DNA from: Strigops habroptila
Lineage: Eukaryota > Chordata > Aves > Psittaciformes > Psittacidae
Length of the DNA: 64,000 nt
Assembly (NCBI RefSeq): GCF_004027225.2
Contig: NC_044288.2
Coordinates: 14,270,744 to 14,334,743, forward strand
Direction of reading: 5' to 3'
The notes below the pieces were generated by a model. The model saw only the letters and a list, made by a program, of their open reading frames with translations. It searched no databases and was not told the origin of the DNA. Of this stretch, positions 13,901 through 25,139 are shown one piece after another. Position numbers and translations under genes: made by a program. Position 1 is the stretch's first letter; each line of letters opens with the position of its first letter.

Positions 13901-16900
13901 GCTATACTGTCACTTGCAGCATGAGACAATGGTAAAAAGGCACGGAGTTGGCAAAGTACCTCGGAGGGTCACTCAGCTCTGCTAGCAGGCATTAGGCAGC
14001 TTCCTGGTGCCTCCATGCAGCACTGGTAATCACAGCATCATTTGGGAGTAAATATTTTAAAGCAAGATTAGAAAAAGAGCACATAAAACTGATCTTGGAT
14101 TGTACTTGTTCAGTAACTCAGTTAAGAAGCTTTTCTTATCGTATCATTACATGTGTTCATGTAATGTCATCTTCTGTGCCTGGAGTTTTGTACCTGCTTG
14201 GAGCTCCTGGCCCAACATAGCATCAGTTTTATCTAGCTTCCCATAGCCCCTGCCTCTCCAGTGTACTGCTCAGCAGATAAGTGCTGCCTCCAGTATTGCT
14301 TCACAAGATCTGCAGTGCAAGGACAGTGTTCTCTCTAGCTGCGTGTTGACTGCAGGGGTCTGTTTCTCTCATGAGGGAAGTCATGTTTTCAGAGATGTGT
14401 ATTCAATGTGGCCTGCCTGAAAGCCTTCCCTTAGAGATCAGGGGCAGGTGAGGCAGCAAGGATCACGAGCTGCTGTTTGCATTCAGTCGCTCTTGTGTTG
14501 CACTAAAATGCAGCTGCATGTGAACAGAAGGGGCTTTCTTGATGCAGGGTGCAGCGCACAGGCTCAGAATGCGGGTTGTTGAAGAGCGTGTGTGCCTGTG
14601 CAGCTGAGCTCTAGGGTCCTTCAGCTATTCCTGCAGTTTTTTTATAGTTCCCAGATCTATTGCAGCTCTTGCGCACACCATTTCTGTCCATAGAAAACAT
14701 GCCCAAATTCTTGTTTTCTCAGCATATCTGTTAATTTCCTAGCAGAGAAATCACACTGTGGCCCTCTGCAGCAAAAAGCACAGCAGCTACAGAACAAGCA
14801 GCATTTCTAATTCCACTAGAAACTTCAAAACCACCGGGTGCTAGTTTCTTTTTTCGTCTTCATCTCTTCTGTACCAGCTTCTCAAGGCACAGCAGGGACA
14901 AAAGGAATGAAATTCTGTAGAAGGAGTGTTTGTCAACTTGCTTCTTGTCTCTCTCACTATAACGACATGTAATTAAGTACCTTGAACTTTAGAAGTTGCC
15001 TGTGAAAAACAGTCCCCTAACTGAGAGCAACCAACCTCCATTAAGTTATACGCAGTCAGCAAATGACTATAATTATTAGGGCCAGTAGACAGAGCTGAAA
15101 CTCCAGAGGACTTTAGTGTCAGAGCTAATAATTATGCAGCAGCCTTGGCCAAATATTTCTCTTCTGAGCTAAGTATTTAATATTGTCACTATAGAATATT
15201 AATGGAATTGCCTGCTATGTGTGAAGCTGTTGACTAAGCTCATTGTACAATGAACTGCGGTGGCTCAAATTAGCCACAGTGAATGGAGAGATCAGGAACA
15301 CCGCATCAGCCTGCAGCACCAGCAGACCTCCTTAAATAGTGCTGCCTTTGGGGCATTAACATAAGATCTGGGGACAAATTGAAGGGCAAGACAGTGTCGT
15401 GCTTCAAGAATTCAGTAAGTTGGTTGTTTTGCATACTGAAGGATACCCTTTCTTTTAAGTATTCATTAGATCTCTCTGGGAAGCACGTATGAATGTAATT
15501 CTTAAACCTAATGAAGTAGATTGGCTGATTCAGAAAACATCTCCTTTGGTTTCATTTGGACGAAATTATTACATCCATGACATAAATGAGGAATAAAAGA
15601 AGGTTGTTGCAGTGCGTTGGCAAAGAATGAAATCTTCCCAGGTGGGAAAAGAAACTTCTGGGCCTAAATCTAGACATTAACCAAGCATCAAGGTAGTTCT
15701 CAACTAGCAATGTGCTCCAGTGACTTTCTGAGGGTTTTCTTAAAGCTAATTATGTTTTTACCAGGCAGGGATTTCCACTTAATTGTAAGGCTGCAAAGCA
15801 GTGAGTGCATGTCAGCAATGAAACCATCTGAGAGCAGTGATAACCACAGGAAAACGTAGCAGTTTCTTCTGGTTTCTGGCACTTGAACAGGCTTCTGAAT
15901 TCCCTGGAGTGTCTTGCGTGACACAGGACCTGTACTACAGAGATGGCCTCCCTTTTACACAGCCTACACCCAGGTCTTGTGTGGCAGTCTAGTTTAACTA
16001 TAGTGGTTACTATTGCTGTAATAATGTATATCAATTTAAAGTGTGCTGTGTGCTATTTTCTGGGTGCTTGGATTTTTTGTTTCTTTTCCTTTCTCTAAAG
16101 AATGCAAAATTGAACCGTTTAGCTATTGGGCTTGATAGCACTTGTGCTAAATCAAGGCTTGCCGCATGGCTTTAAGCAGGTAGTTATAGGATTTGAGGCT
16201 AAAGCAAGGAGGGGAGAGGGTGTACTTTAAAGTAAAAAATCCGGGTTAAGCTTTGTCATTACTTGAAAGTCTTTTTTTCTTCTTCATTTTTTTCTATATA
16301 ATCAAGACTGAATCTGTATCTCTGCTGTTCCACAGGTATGGATGTGTGGAGGTCGCATGGAGGACATCCCTTGCTCTAGAGTTGGTCATATCTACAGAAA
16401 ATATGTTCCATACAAGGTTCCAACGGGAGTCAGCCTGGCCAGAGTAAGTGGCAATGGCATTACCCATGACAGATGTCTGACTGCAATGTGACCGTGCTGT
16501 TGTCTCCTCTCACCCCACAATGAGAGGCAAATGTAGGCTTTGTAGTCTATAAATCTGCTTTTACGGTGGTCAAATTGTGCAGTGGTAGGTGTGTATCACA
16601 AAGGGAAGAGAGCCCAGGAGCTGCAGACTCATGTGCAGGCATCTGATATGCTCCAGGCATCAGCCATGCTCCAGGCATCAGCCATAGCTGGGTGTTGGGA
16701 AGGGACTTTTGCAATCAGGCACTGGCTATGGAATCACCAATAAAAACAAGATATGGCTTTATCTGTATAATACTTCAGTCATTTTATAGCTGTGTTCCCC
16801 AAGAGCAACAGGCTTCAGCAGTGTTTTGGAGCTTGAAAGACCTCTCAGCTTCAAGCATCACAGACCACTGAATGAGCAAGCTGTAATTTTCCACAATAGA

Positions 16901-19900
16901 ATGTTTTGTGCCATCCTATTTCTTAATCTAGTGTAGCCCAGAGAGGAAAGAGCTTTTTCCTACACGCACTAGATTTCTCCAGTTAATTTCCAAATTAGGA
17001 AGGGATTGCATTGCCCTCTGGTGGGGGAAAATATTCATAGGAGCAGGAAGGCTGCATGAGTAAAAAACCACAAGATGTGCCCTGCTGTTCTGCAGGCTTG
17101 TGGCTTGCACAGTGTTAAAATGCTTCCCTGTTTAATGGCATCACCCTAGTTATAGATTTGGATTTACTACTCAGCCCAGCAATGACCTGTCAGAGCGATA
17201 GAGTGTTCTCCTCTCTGTGCCATCCCTTCAGGAAGGAGCTATATTTCTTTTGATTCAGTATTTGGCTCTTGCATACTCACACAGTGCTGGAAGGGGATAG
17301 TAGAAGGGTGCAGGAGAGGCTGTCTCTTGGCATCTAAGGTCATACAGTCACCTTAAGTTGTATGTAGGCTGCATTTGGGGCAGGGTCAGCACACTGCTCA
17401 TTCTCAGTGTCCTCAGGTTTTGGTAGTAAATGGCCACTGCTGGCCTGCTTGCCTTCATGCAAGGTGGGCAGTGCTGCTGGGTCACTGAAGCCATGACTGC
17501 ACAGGGCACTGTGTGGCACCCACAATGTACCTGTTGTTGCCAGAGAACAGTGAAGGTCCAACAATCTCTTGTGTGTTGTGATGAGCAGTAAGGTGGTTAT
17601 TTCGACAGGGGGGTGTTCATTGCTGGCTTGGAATTGCAGAGTGGATTAAGCTTTATTGTGATACGTGAAATACACTGCTGCTAGGAAGTAAAGCCCTGTG
17701 AAGGGTCATTACCTGAAAGTTGTGTGTTCCTATGGTATCTCAGAGTTTCTTTTAAACAGCTTTTTACCAAAAAAACCTGAAAAATAGTGGTAAGAAAGAG
17801 TATTGTGAACTGAAGCTTTCCAGAAGGGAGTATAACAAATCCCATTCCTAGATGGGTTAGAGGATGCAATAAGAAGGATTTAAGAAAGTAGCTTTTCGTC
17901 AGGGACCTTTGAATGTCCAGTGGTATTTACCAGCATCATTTTCTGACTAGTTTCTTCACAGAAAGAAGAAAACAAAAAGAAAAGCCTTTGATTAATGTTG
18001 TTTTTCTTAGCCACAAGGAACTAGATATAATGGCCAAGTGCCAGGATTCAGTTTTGACCTCAACTGAAAATATGTTTCGAAAAGTCCTTTGGAACTAGAG
18101 AATAATAAAAATAATCTTCATCCTGAAGCTGGAGAGAAAGAGTGGATGTGCATGAAAATCCTTTCCGAGCACAAGCAGGAGAGCTGTTCTGAATGCTAAT
18201 GTCAGTAGCTTGTGCAGAGTGTTCTCAGGTGCTTTTCCCTCTGGTTTTCACACGTGGCTGTTGCCCACACAGAACTTGAAGCGGGTGGCAGAGGTGTGGA
18301 TGGATGAGTACGCAGAGTACATCTACCAGCGCAGACCAGAGTACCGGCACCTTTCTGCAGGGGATGTCGCGGCTCAGAAGGAGCTTCGCAACAACCTCAA
18401 CTGTAAAAGCTTCAAGTGGTTCATGAACGAGGTCGCTTGGGACTTGCCAAAGTTCTACCCACCAGTGGAGCCTCCAGCAGCTGCTTGGGGAGAGGCAAGT
18501 TTGTGCTCTGGAACCTGCAGTGGGCAAACAGGTTGCAGGTTGGTTTATTTAAGGTTGCCTTACCCCTGGGTTTCTGTAAGCAGTTTGCTGTGAGGTGGCA
18601 AGTGAGTGTTTAAAGATCCTGCTTGATATGTTTCAAAGACCAGAACTCCCCTACCATTACGCTGGCCTGATCAAAGGCGGCAGTTAGGCAGCTGTTTCTA
18701 TCAGTGCACAGCTACAGAGAGAATAGAGACTTGGCTTGTTGTGCATGTTATGTACTTTGTAGAAGGCAGAACATGCCAACAGGGAGGGCCAGGGAGAGGC
18801 AGCAGCTGAGCAGTAGTATTTCCAAGAGCTACACAACTGTGTTAAGCTACTCTGCTCCTTAGCTTTCCCATCTGAAAGCCAGGAAAACCACCCCTGGTTT
18901 TGAAAGTCGGCTATGTTCTGGGAAAAGAATCACCCCAGGAGTGAAGTCGTGGATTATTACACACAACAACATAGTGAGCTCTGCAGTCCTGTAGCTAATG
19001 GGTTTTGCTGTGTCCTGGAGGTTACTGTACCTCCATTTTTTGAATTCCTATGCTTTCTTCTAGCTGTCATCTGCCAGCTCAGATACATAGTGAAGTGAGG
19101 GATCTTAAAGCTATCTTCATACAAATACTGCTGCTGTTTAAGGCAATTTAAGCCGCCTTTCCTGTCACTTGGTAAGAGTAGGAGACTCAGTGACTAATTT
19201 ACTATTTCAGATACGCAATGTAGGAACTGGACTGTGTGTGGATACTAAGCATGGAGCCTTGGGATCCCCACTGAGGCTGGAAAACTGCGTGAAGGACAGA
19301 GGAGAGGCAGCATGGAACAACGTGCAGGTAACGGTCCCTCTGATAAATCATCAGCCCCTAAATAAATTTGGGGAGGGAGAAGTTATAAGAACAAATGTTG
19401 AATGTTTGAGAAGGTCATTGCAGAGCTCTGTCAGGTGAAGAGAGGGTGTTGTGCACCCCAAGGCTCGTGTGCTAATTATACTTGATGGGCTTGCAGCAGG
19501 ATGTGGTTTGTGCTTGTGGTGAGGTCTGGAGCCTGGTAGGCTTTGTGCAGAGCTTTCACCTCTGCTTTGAGGTTATGGGAGCGAACAAAGAGAGCACAAG
19601 AAAACAATATGCCAAAATAATAAACCAGTAACAAGGCAGCTGTAATATGTAACAAAGTGAATATTAACTTCAAAGGTTGTGCTGGAAGAAGTGATAGAGG
19701 AGCATCATGCATATTAATGAACCCGCAGGAGCATTCAATAACTGCTTACTATCATCCTTCTGACAGGAGGCAAATGCATTATAAACACCCAGCCATTGCT
19801 GGCGAGAGATGAAACCGGCCAGGCTATAGATTCACCCTCTCAACATATAAGGTGCCAGAAACGACAGCTTTATTGTAAGAAAAGGGAGGGAAATATTAGT

Positions 19901-22396
19901 TTGTCTAAACTGTGGCAGCTGAGCTGAGAAAAGATCAAGAAAACAATGCCTCTATTACAGAGCCATACATAACTCTTCAGGGGGATGGCTCCAGTGGTAG
20001 GAGACAAAGGGTTGTTGCATATCAATTTTGATGCGTGAACGCTAGAAACGAAAACAATTTACTCAGGCAGTCCAAAACTAAGCCTCTGTTCCATGCGGAG
20101 GATCTTGAACAATTAGTGTTTAGGAGCATAATGTGATTGAACTTCTGTGTAGCGTTGAGCCTAAATGATTGTGGTAATTTCTTTTGCAAGAGAGGCTTAA
20201 AACAGAAACAGGAACAAGAACTGCGGCAAAAGTTCTTGGCTGCGCTGCTTCAAATAGTAGCACCCTGCTCATTACTGGTTTGTCTTACTGCCCCATGAGA
20301 CATCTCTGAAGAGAGGACCACTCCTCCACCTGGTTCCAAAAGCAGCCCACAGAACAGCTCTTCCCCTCAGGCACTGGCAGGGGGCTGTGCTGGCTAGAAC
20401 CACGTTGGCTAGTGCTGGTCACAGAGGACACTTGCACCCTTGCCAGAGATGCTGTTGTCAAAGCAGAAAGCAAAAGGTTGACACCAGTGCCTGCCTTTAA
20501 ACAAGTTTATCTTTTGTGGAATTTAGTCCTATGATGCTTAAAACATGTCTTAAGCCAAGCCATGCTCATCAGATTAAGTGTGCAGCTAGACCACTCTGCT
20601 GTGTCAAGTCATGGCCAAAAGCCAATGTCAAAGGGGCAGGGCAGGGAGCAGAGCCATGGGATGAGGTGGTACTTCACCAACGCTTCACCCATGGTCCAAC
20701 CCCTTGGTGCAGGGATTTCCAAGCCACATGTGCTGGCATCTGGCAGTTTTCATCAAGTCCATAGCACTGCCAGGCATAGGATGTGCCTAAGTTACTAGAG
20801 CTAGAAACCTTTCTCTTCTGTAGTAACCCTCCTTTCATTTCACCTGAAAAAGATCATTGCAGGGTCAGCAGAAGAGACCACCAGGAAGCACTGCCCTAGT
20901 GTTTGCCCTTCTGGGGTGGGATGGAGAGCTGTTGGCTCCTGCTCTCTTGTCCCAAAAGACGTGGGACAGACTCTTCTCAAGGTGACTGCAGGCTGTCTGT
21001 GCAGACATAGGTGTTTACTGCCAGTGTTAACTCAGAGCTCCTGTAGCTCTCTGCCTTTTTTGCTAGCTGTGAAAGGCTGTAATTGGTCAGCTGCTCACTT
21101 AATCCGTGATGTATGTCTGCATTGCAGAGACATCCAAGGCTGCTATTAGTACCCAAGCTAACTAGCATGGCTGTTTGCAGCAGCACAGTCTCATTTAGCA
21201 TGCTGTGTGGCAGTCCACGGGGTAGCTCTTAGACTCCCCTAGTTAGCAGTCCCTGTCCCCAGAGGTAGAAGTGGTTTTTCTCTAGAAGATACTGTCATTC
21301 TGCTGGTGAAAGCACCGTGCCCAGCACCGGCCACCCTGAGGGTCCTGTTTGTCCTGGCAGGTATTCACCTTCAGCTGGAGAGAAGACATCCGTCCCGGGG
21401 ATCCTCAGCACACCAAGAAGTTTTGTTTTGATGCCATTTCCCACAGCAGCCCTGTGACCCTCTATGACTGTCATGGAATGAAGGGGAACCAGCTCTGGAG
21501 ATACCGAAAAGTGAGTGTGTTCTGATTTAAAGTGTCAAACTGCCTGTAGGCACTGAAGTTTCCTTAAAATGTCACCGCTCATGTTTTATTCCTTCTCTTC
21601 GTGTAGCTGCGAGAAGACACAATCTGTTGTAATTGTGCCATTAACTATCCTTGCTTAGAAAGAGGTGGCTCCCCTGTTCCACTGATTAGAAACGGTGAGG
21701 ATTGCTTCTGTAGGGCTTGCAAAGTAGGACGCTCTCCTTGCAGTCCTGTCCGTGGCTGGCAGTAAGGTGATGCAATACCCTTGCAAAACCCGTTTGCCAA
21801 GAGGTGTGCTGTGCTTATTGGTTTGTTCTGAATACTAGAAGGTCATGCGAAAGTAGATAAGGATTTATTCATCCTCCTATTAAGAAGCACTTTTGTGGGC
21901 AACAGGTAAGGAAATTCTTGACTAAATGCCCTGTCCTAGTAATCTATACGCACAGTGTCAGGAGCAACTGCAGCAGTGACTGCACTGGAGCCTGGAGAAC
22001 CTGGTTTCAGACAGAGCTTTAGACCTTCCCAGTGGAGGTGTGAGATGGGCTGAATGCTGTTGCAAGGGGTGGGAATGGACCTTGACACTTGCCAACCAAT
22101 TCAGTGTGGAACAACTTGTTCAGGTACATCCAAGTGACAAAATAGCTTGCCTTGGGTTTCGTTGTGTTGGTTTTAAAACAGCTTTGCTTCTCTGCTCAGC
22201 AAGCTCACATCAGATTTCTCCTTTCCAGGACAAGACCCTCTACCATCCAGTAAGCAGCAGCTGTATGGACTGCAGTGAGAGTGACCGAAAGATCTTTATG
22301 AATAGCTGCAATCCCTCATCTCCAACACAGCAGTGGATATTTGAACATACAAACTCAACCATCTTGGAAAAATTTAACAGAAATCTTGATCTTTAA
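4802..22396 (+). CDS. GALNT10: GALNT10, polypeptide N-acetylgalactosaminyltransferase 10 (spliced, 5' part outside window)
   Basis: The coding sequence joins 4802-4987, 6751-6934, 7817-7934, 16336-16443, 18273-18494, 19211-19327, 21361-21510 and 22229-22396 and gives 417 residues, the C-terminal two thirds of a roughly 600-aa protein. The enzyme is a type II Golgi membrane protein that transfers GalNAc from UDP-GalNAc to Ser/Thr, usually on already glycosylated peptides (family knowledge). Visible in order are the DSH metal-binding motif in the first exon, the Gal/GalNAc-T segment with WGGEQYE (family usual WGGEN/E), a third metal-ligand histidine in SRVGHIYRK, and a three-repeat ricin-type lectin domain with CVD/CFD/CMD and QLW/QQW signatures ending in NRNLDL. 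All frames join without indels and residues closely match the human protein as I recall it. The signal-anchor, stem and first catalytic exons lie upstream. One intron is GC-AG. If the gene has 12 exons as in human, these are exons 5-12. Confidence 0.96.
4988..6750 (+). other. GALNT10: GALNT10 intron
   Basis: A GT-AG intron of 1763 bases. It is unique sequence apart from a CR1 fragment near its 3' end (6335-6517). Confidence 0.85.
6335..6517 (-). repeat. CR1 LINE 3'-end fragment
   Basis: It starts with ATCATAGAATCATAGAATGG, the reverse complement of the avian CR1 tail. The antisense of the CR1 3' body follows ('gggacaccttctact', 'ccttgaacactgctaggga', 'gggcaacctgtgccagcgcc'). The element therefore points to the - strand and is 5'-truncated. 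Several mismatches to the consensus I remember suggest an old copy. Confidence 0.93.
6751..6934 (+). CDS. GALNT10: GALNT10 coding exon (catalytic domain)
   Basis: The acceptor is CTTCAG and the donor GTAAGT. It translates as [17 protein letters not shown]...[17 protein letters not shown]...DPSDPFE, sharing split Asp and Glu codons with its neighbours. The segment links the DxH site to the acceptor-side half of the catalytic fold. Confidence 0.96.
6935..7816 (+). other. GALNT10: GALNT10 intron
   Basis: An 882-base GT-AG intron whose acceptor trinucleotide is AAG (ttttccttaag), less usual than CAG or TAG. I see no repeat or RNA gene in it. Confidence 0.85.
7817..7934 (+). CDS. GALNT10: GALNT10 coding exon with Gal/GalNAc-T motif
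   Basis: It encodes [20 protein letters not shown] followed by [19 protein letters not shown], the family's most recognisable motif, and ends in phase 0 at GTGAGC. The Gln in WGGEQYE replaces the Asn of many paralogues; as I recall, human GALNT10 has Gln too, so this is not a defect. Confidence 0.97.
7935..16335 (+). other. GALNT10: Large GALNT10 intron (8.4 kb), no gene seen
   Basis: Unique, AT-leaning intron without a convincing repeat. A block at about 15020-15360 is rich in TAATTATT/ATTAATGG homeodomain-type motifs and could be a conserved non-coding element. The short reading frames inside show no family resemblance or codon signature. Confidence 0.8.
15020..15370. promoter_or_regulatory. 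Candidate conserved non-coding element in GALNT10 intron
   Basis: An AT-rich island with two TAATTATT-like motifs, AATATTAATGG, and paired TGGCTCAAATTAGCCA (imperfect palindrome around 15262-15277). It is called by composition and motif density only; I have no alignment, and HAND1 as its target is a guess from synteny. Confidence 0.25.
16336..16443 (+). CDS. GALNT10: GALNT10 coding exon (end of catalytic core)
   Basis: It has 36 codons, phase 0 at both ends: [20 protein letters not shown] then [16 protein letters not shown]. The His of VGHIY matches the third metal ligand of the family. The acceptor is CACAG and the donor GTAAGT. Confidence 0.97.
16444..18272 (+). other. GALNT10: GALNT10 intron
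   Basis: A GT-AG intron of 1829 bases. It contains a small exact tandem duplication of an 18-base unit at 16648-16683; I see nothing else. Confidence 0.85.
16648..16683. repeat. 18-bp direct tandem duplication
   Basis: The unit ATGCTCCAGGCATCAGCC occurs twice head to tail without mismatch inside the intron, probably by slippage. Confidence 0.9.
18273..18494 (+). CDS. GALNT10: GALNT10 coding exon, catalytic-to-lectin linker, followed by a GC donor
   Basis: It has 74 codons from [20 protein letters not shown] to [11 protein letters not shown]. The exon must end at GAG (18492-18494), because the next coding exon resumes with IRNVGTGLC in phase 0. The following bases are GCAAGT, a GC 5' splice site with otherwise perfect AG|GCAAGT context. 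No usable GT lies at the boundary. Confidence 0.95.
18495..19210 (+). other. GALNT10: GC-AG intron of GALNT10
   Basis: The intron begins GCAAGT and ends TTTCAG, and is 716 bases. If it is retained, the frame stays open for 32 more codons to a stop at 18591-18593, giving a protein with the catalytic domain but no lectin domain. Confidence 0.88.
19211..19327 (+). CDS. GALNT10: GALNT10 coding exon, lectin repeat alpha
   Basis: It has 39 codons, [20 protein letters not shown]...GEAAWNNVQ, the start of the ricin B-type lectin domain (CVD, then LENC). Phase 0 at both ends; donor GTAACG. Confidence 0.96.
19328..21360 (+). other. GALNT10: GALNT10 intron
   Basis: A 2033-base GT-AG intron. The part from about 19720 to 20200 is AT-rich with TTATAAACAC, ATATAAGG and TTTATTG motifs and looks less neutral than its surroundings. 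No RNA gene is recognised. Confidence 0.8.
21361..21510 (+). CDS. GALNT10: GALNT10 coding exon, lectin repeat beta
   Basis: It has 50 codons from [20 protein letters not shown] to GNQLWRYRK, with the CFD and QLW lectin signatures. The acceptor is GGCAG and the donor GTGAGT. Confidence 0.97.
21511..22228 (+). other. GALNT10: Last GALNT10 intron
   Basis: A 718-base GT-AG intron with a good pyrimidine tract and TTCCAG acceptor; no other feature seen. Confidence 0.85.
22229..22396 (+). CDS. GALNT10: GALNT10 terminal coding exon, lectin repeat gamma and stop
   Basis: It has 55 codons plus [23 protein letters not shown]...[20 protein letters not shown] and so on to NRNLDL. CMD and QQW are the third lectin signature. 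The Leu-Asp-Leu end is three residues longer than the human C-terminus as I remember it. Confidence 0.96.
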   Translation, partial: DKTLYHPVSSSCMDCSESDRKIFMNSCNPSSPTQQWIFEHTNSTILEKFNRNLDL

Positions 22397-22765
22397 GAGA
22401 CTGAGAAAATACATATATATATATTTTACAATTATAGTTTTTACTGGGGAGGGTTACAAAAACTTTTTTTAAGAGTACTTTTTTTTAAACAGTGAATGAA
22501 GGTAAAAGGGAGACTCTCAGGAGAAGGTTAACTAGCAGGCCAGGCTTTATTGTGAAGATGCTGCATCCTTCTCTTCTGGGGATGGTGGAATGTTAAAGGC
22601 TTTGCCAGAGCCACTTCTGTGCTGGGATTGAACTGAAACTCTGTTTTTAGAGGAGTCTGAATGCGATTCAGATTGCTTTTTGTTTGTTTTATTTCCTACC
22701 TGGGTCTGGTGTTAAATGATTTTGTTATCCAGGACCCTCCAGGACTCTTTGTAGCTGCTATAAGG

Positions 22766-23040
22766 GAGGCCATGAGGGAAGATCATGAGGGGACAGGAGG
22801 GGTGGCCATGAGGGGAGATCATGAGTTGAGAGCAAGGGAAGCCATGGGATGTGAGGGGTCACTATGAGGGTTGAGGGGCAGTCATGAGGGGAGAGCAGGG
22901 GCAGCCATGGGACATAAGAGTGGCCATGGGAGGTAGGGGCAGCAGCTATACAGTGTGGGCTGCTATGGGGGGTAGATGAGGGGTGGCTGTGGGTGGAGAT
23001 CATGAGGGGCAGCCGTAAGGGGAGATCTTGAGGGGAGATC
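22766..23040. repeat. Degenerate G-rich minisatellite
   Basis: About 275 bases built from diverged units of roughly 20-25 bases around GGCCATGAGGGGAGATCATG, often shortened to GGCAGCCATGGG. Copies differ in length and sequence, so this is an old or partly homogenised VNTR. It runs straight into a CR1 tail. Confidence 0.8.
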
Positions 23041-23054
23041 AGTTTGCCCTTAGT

Positions 23055-23133
23055 GACATGGTTTAGTGGTGAGCTTGGCAGTCCTGGGGATTTGATGATC
23101 TTAAAGGTCTTTTCCAACCTAGTTGATTCTATA
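23055..23133 (+). repeat. CR1 LINE 3'-end fragment
   Basis: It reads 'acatggtttagtggtgagct', then 'gatgatcttaaaggtctttt' and 'ccaacctagttgattctata', the sense 3' end of avian CR1. Only about 80 bases remain. Confidence 0.9.
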
Positions 23134-25139
23134 CCACCCACTGAAGCATTCCCACAGAGGTGCTTTATCTTCCAAAGTCCATGTAAGTAAAATCTTGAAG
23201 ATTTAATCCTCCCATCAAAAGAAAGGGCCATCAAAATATAAAATTAATTTTTTTTTCCTTGCCCTAAACCAAAATATATTTCAAACAGGTGAATATTATC
23301 ACTTTCCACATCGCAGCTCTGATAAAAGAATGAGCTCTAGTGGAAGTGCAGCCAGGTGTTGGGAATAGCACTGTAGTTATTAGCGATGAGGAATCTGGCT
23401 TTCTGGTCCATTCACTTTGCAGTCAGTTTGTCACTCACTGTTGAATCTTCAAGGTGAAAGATGAGCAGCAGAGGGGTTTGAAGTAAGCACAGTTCTTACA
23501 GGTGAAGATTTTTGCTAAGAGCCTTTGGATATCAGGTTCCAAATTTGCCTCTTATTCAGAATCTTTTTAGCATGGACACCTCTAGAGTTTTTCAGAGTTT
23601 AATCTATTACATGAAGGCAACTTCCATTTTTCCTTTAGAGGTTTGAAAGCTAACTTAATTCACAGTTGGTGTGAGCAGATTAGTTCAGGATAATTAAGTC
23701 AGGGCTGAAATTAGCTGTTGGTCTTTATCCATTTGTTCATCAGTGTGCGGTTTGTTGCAGTGGTGAGTCCTGTGGTCGCTAGTGTTCTAGGCTTGTGCTA
23801 TTAATCTCTCCTCTTTTCCTAGCATCCACAGCACTGTACAGTTTACTGTGGCTGGAAATCTGTTTGCTTAAGCAGAGATGTGGGATTGATGTGCCCGTTT
23901 CACTGGTACCCTAACCTCCAGTTAGCTGTGCAAGGTGTTACCCTTCTGGTTTGGCTGCAGGATGTGCCAGACACTGAACCAGAATAATCTCATCCCAGGA
24001 GGGGTGTCTTTCTCATGTGAAGGCAAAGAGATTTCTGCCTAGTGTCAAGAAACAAGCAGGCTGGCTCCCTCTGCAGAGCTCCAGAAGAAAGAAGCCCTTT
24101 CTGATGTTGCCAATTGTAGGACCATTGCCCACGTTTCAGATGTCTTTGAGGCCATGTAGTGCCGCGTCTGTCAACTGGGAGCAAACTAGGACACAACTAT
24201 CTGCTTCTCAAGCCTGATGTGTTGACTGTGAGGCTCAAAATCATTCCCACCTCTCTCATCCTCACAGCTGAGGCCCCGTGCCGACTTGGTACATGCACTC
24301 ATGAAGCAAGGGGAACATGGGCACTGCATTACAGCGGGGACCAGGCTTGCCAAATGCATTGGTGTCTAATGTTTTTGGAGTGAAAAAAGGCTCTAGGCTT
24401 TCCTTGTGACAGTTGTACAGCAGTATTGCTATGGAAGTGAGACCAGCATCAAACAGAGTTGACATCTTGTGTTCTCAGTAACTACAATATGTCTGTTATT
24501 AGGATCCCTTTTCATTTCTGTGGGAGACAGAGCCACTTCCCAGTGCTTTGTGTCTGATTGTTGCTTTCCTTAAGTTATTAATGGTCTCATTAGTCTGCTA
24601 GTGCTGACTATGGATCACTAGATGGCCTGACTAGATGTCTTTATGAATGTTTGAATACCTGTGGAACAAGAAGCTGTCCAGTGCTAGTTTTTTACAAGTG
24701 GGACACAATCAGCAGATTATAGGAATGGACTGTAGGTCATTCTGCTTGCAGCTTGCAACTGTGTGTGTCTTAGTTTCCTAATGAGAGGATTAGCTTCCGT
24801 TTGGGAAATGCATGGCTTGCTTTGTACTTGGGCTCACCTGGTGCAGAGAGTCCTCGCTGCTTGGCTTGCTGGGTGCTTGCTTCAGAGAGCTGTGGTAAGG
24901 AACAGGTCTTTTACCACTTAGTGGTCTTAATTTGGAGGGAAAGGAAAGCTCTTAGCAGTTGGCACTGAAAGATTAGATAATTGTTGAGGCAATTCCTGTT
25001 GTCAAAACCAACCACCAGGACGTGGAAACAGGAGCTTCTGTGAGAGTGGCCCTCCTGGGTCCTTCTCAGTACGGTTCATCTGATCTGTTCTCTGACGGTT
25101 TGGGATCTGAGTGTGAGCAGTGCCTCGCAAATTCTGACT

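Noticed and set aside
21601-21700. Possible extra GALNT10 exon beginning after TGTAG
   Set aside because: The neighbouring exons (21510 and 22229) join in phase to a complete lectin repeat, and the short frame hits a stop with no similarity.
22766-23040. CRISPR-like array
   Set aside because: Units are diverged, contiguous and lack unique spacers, in a vertebrate genome; it is a minisatellite.
22758-23234. 158-residue antisense frame rich in Ser-Pro-His-Asp
   Set aside because: It is the translated minisatellite plus CR1 tail.
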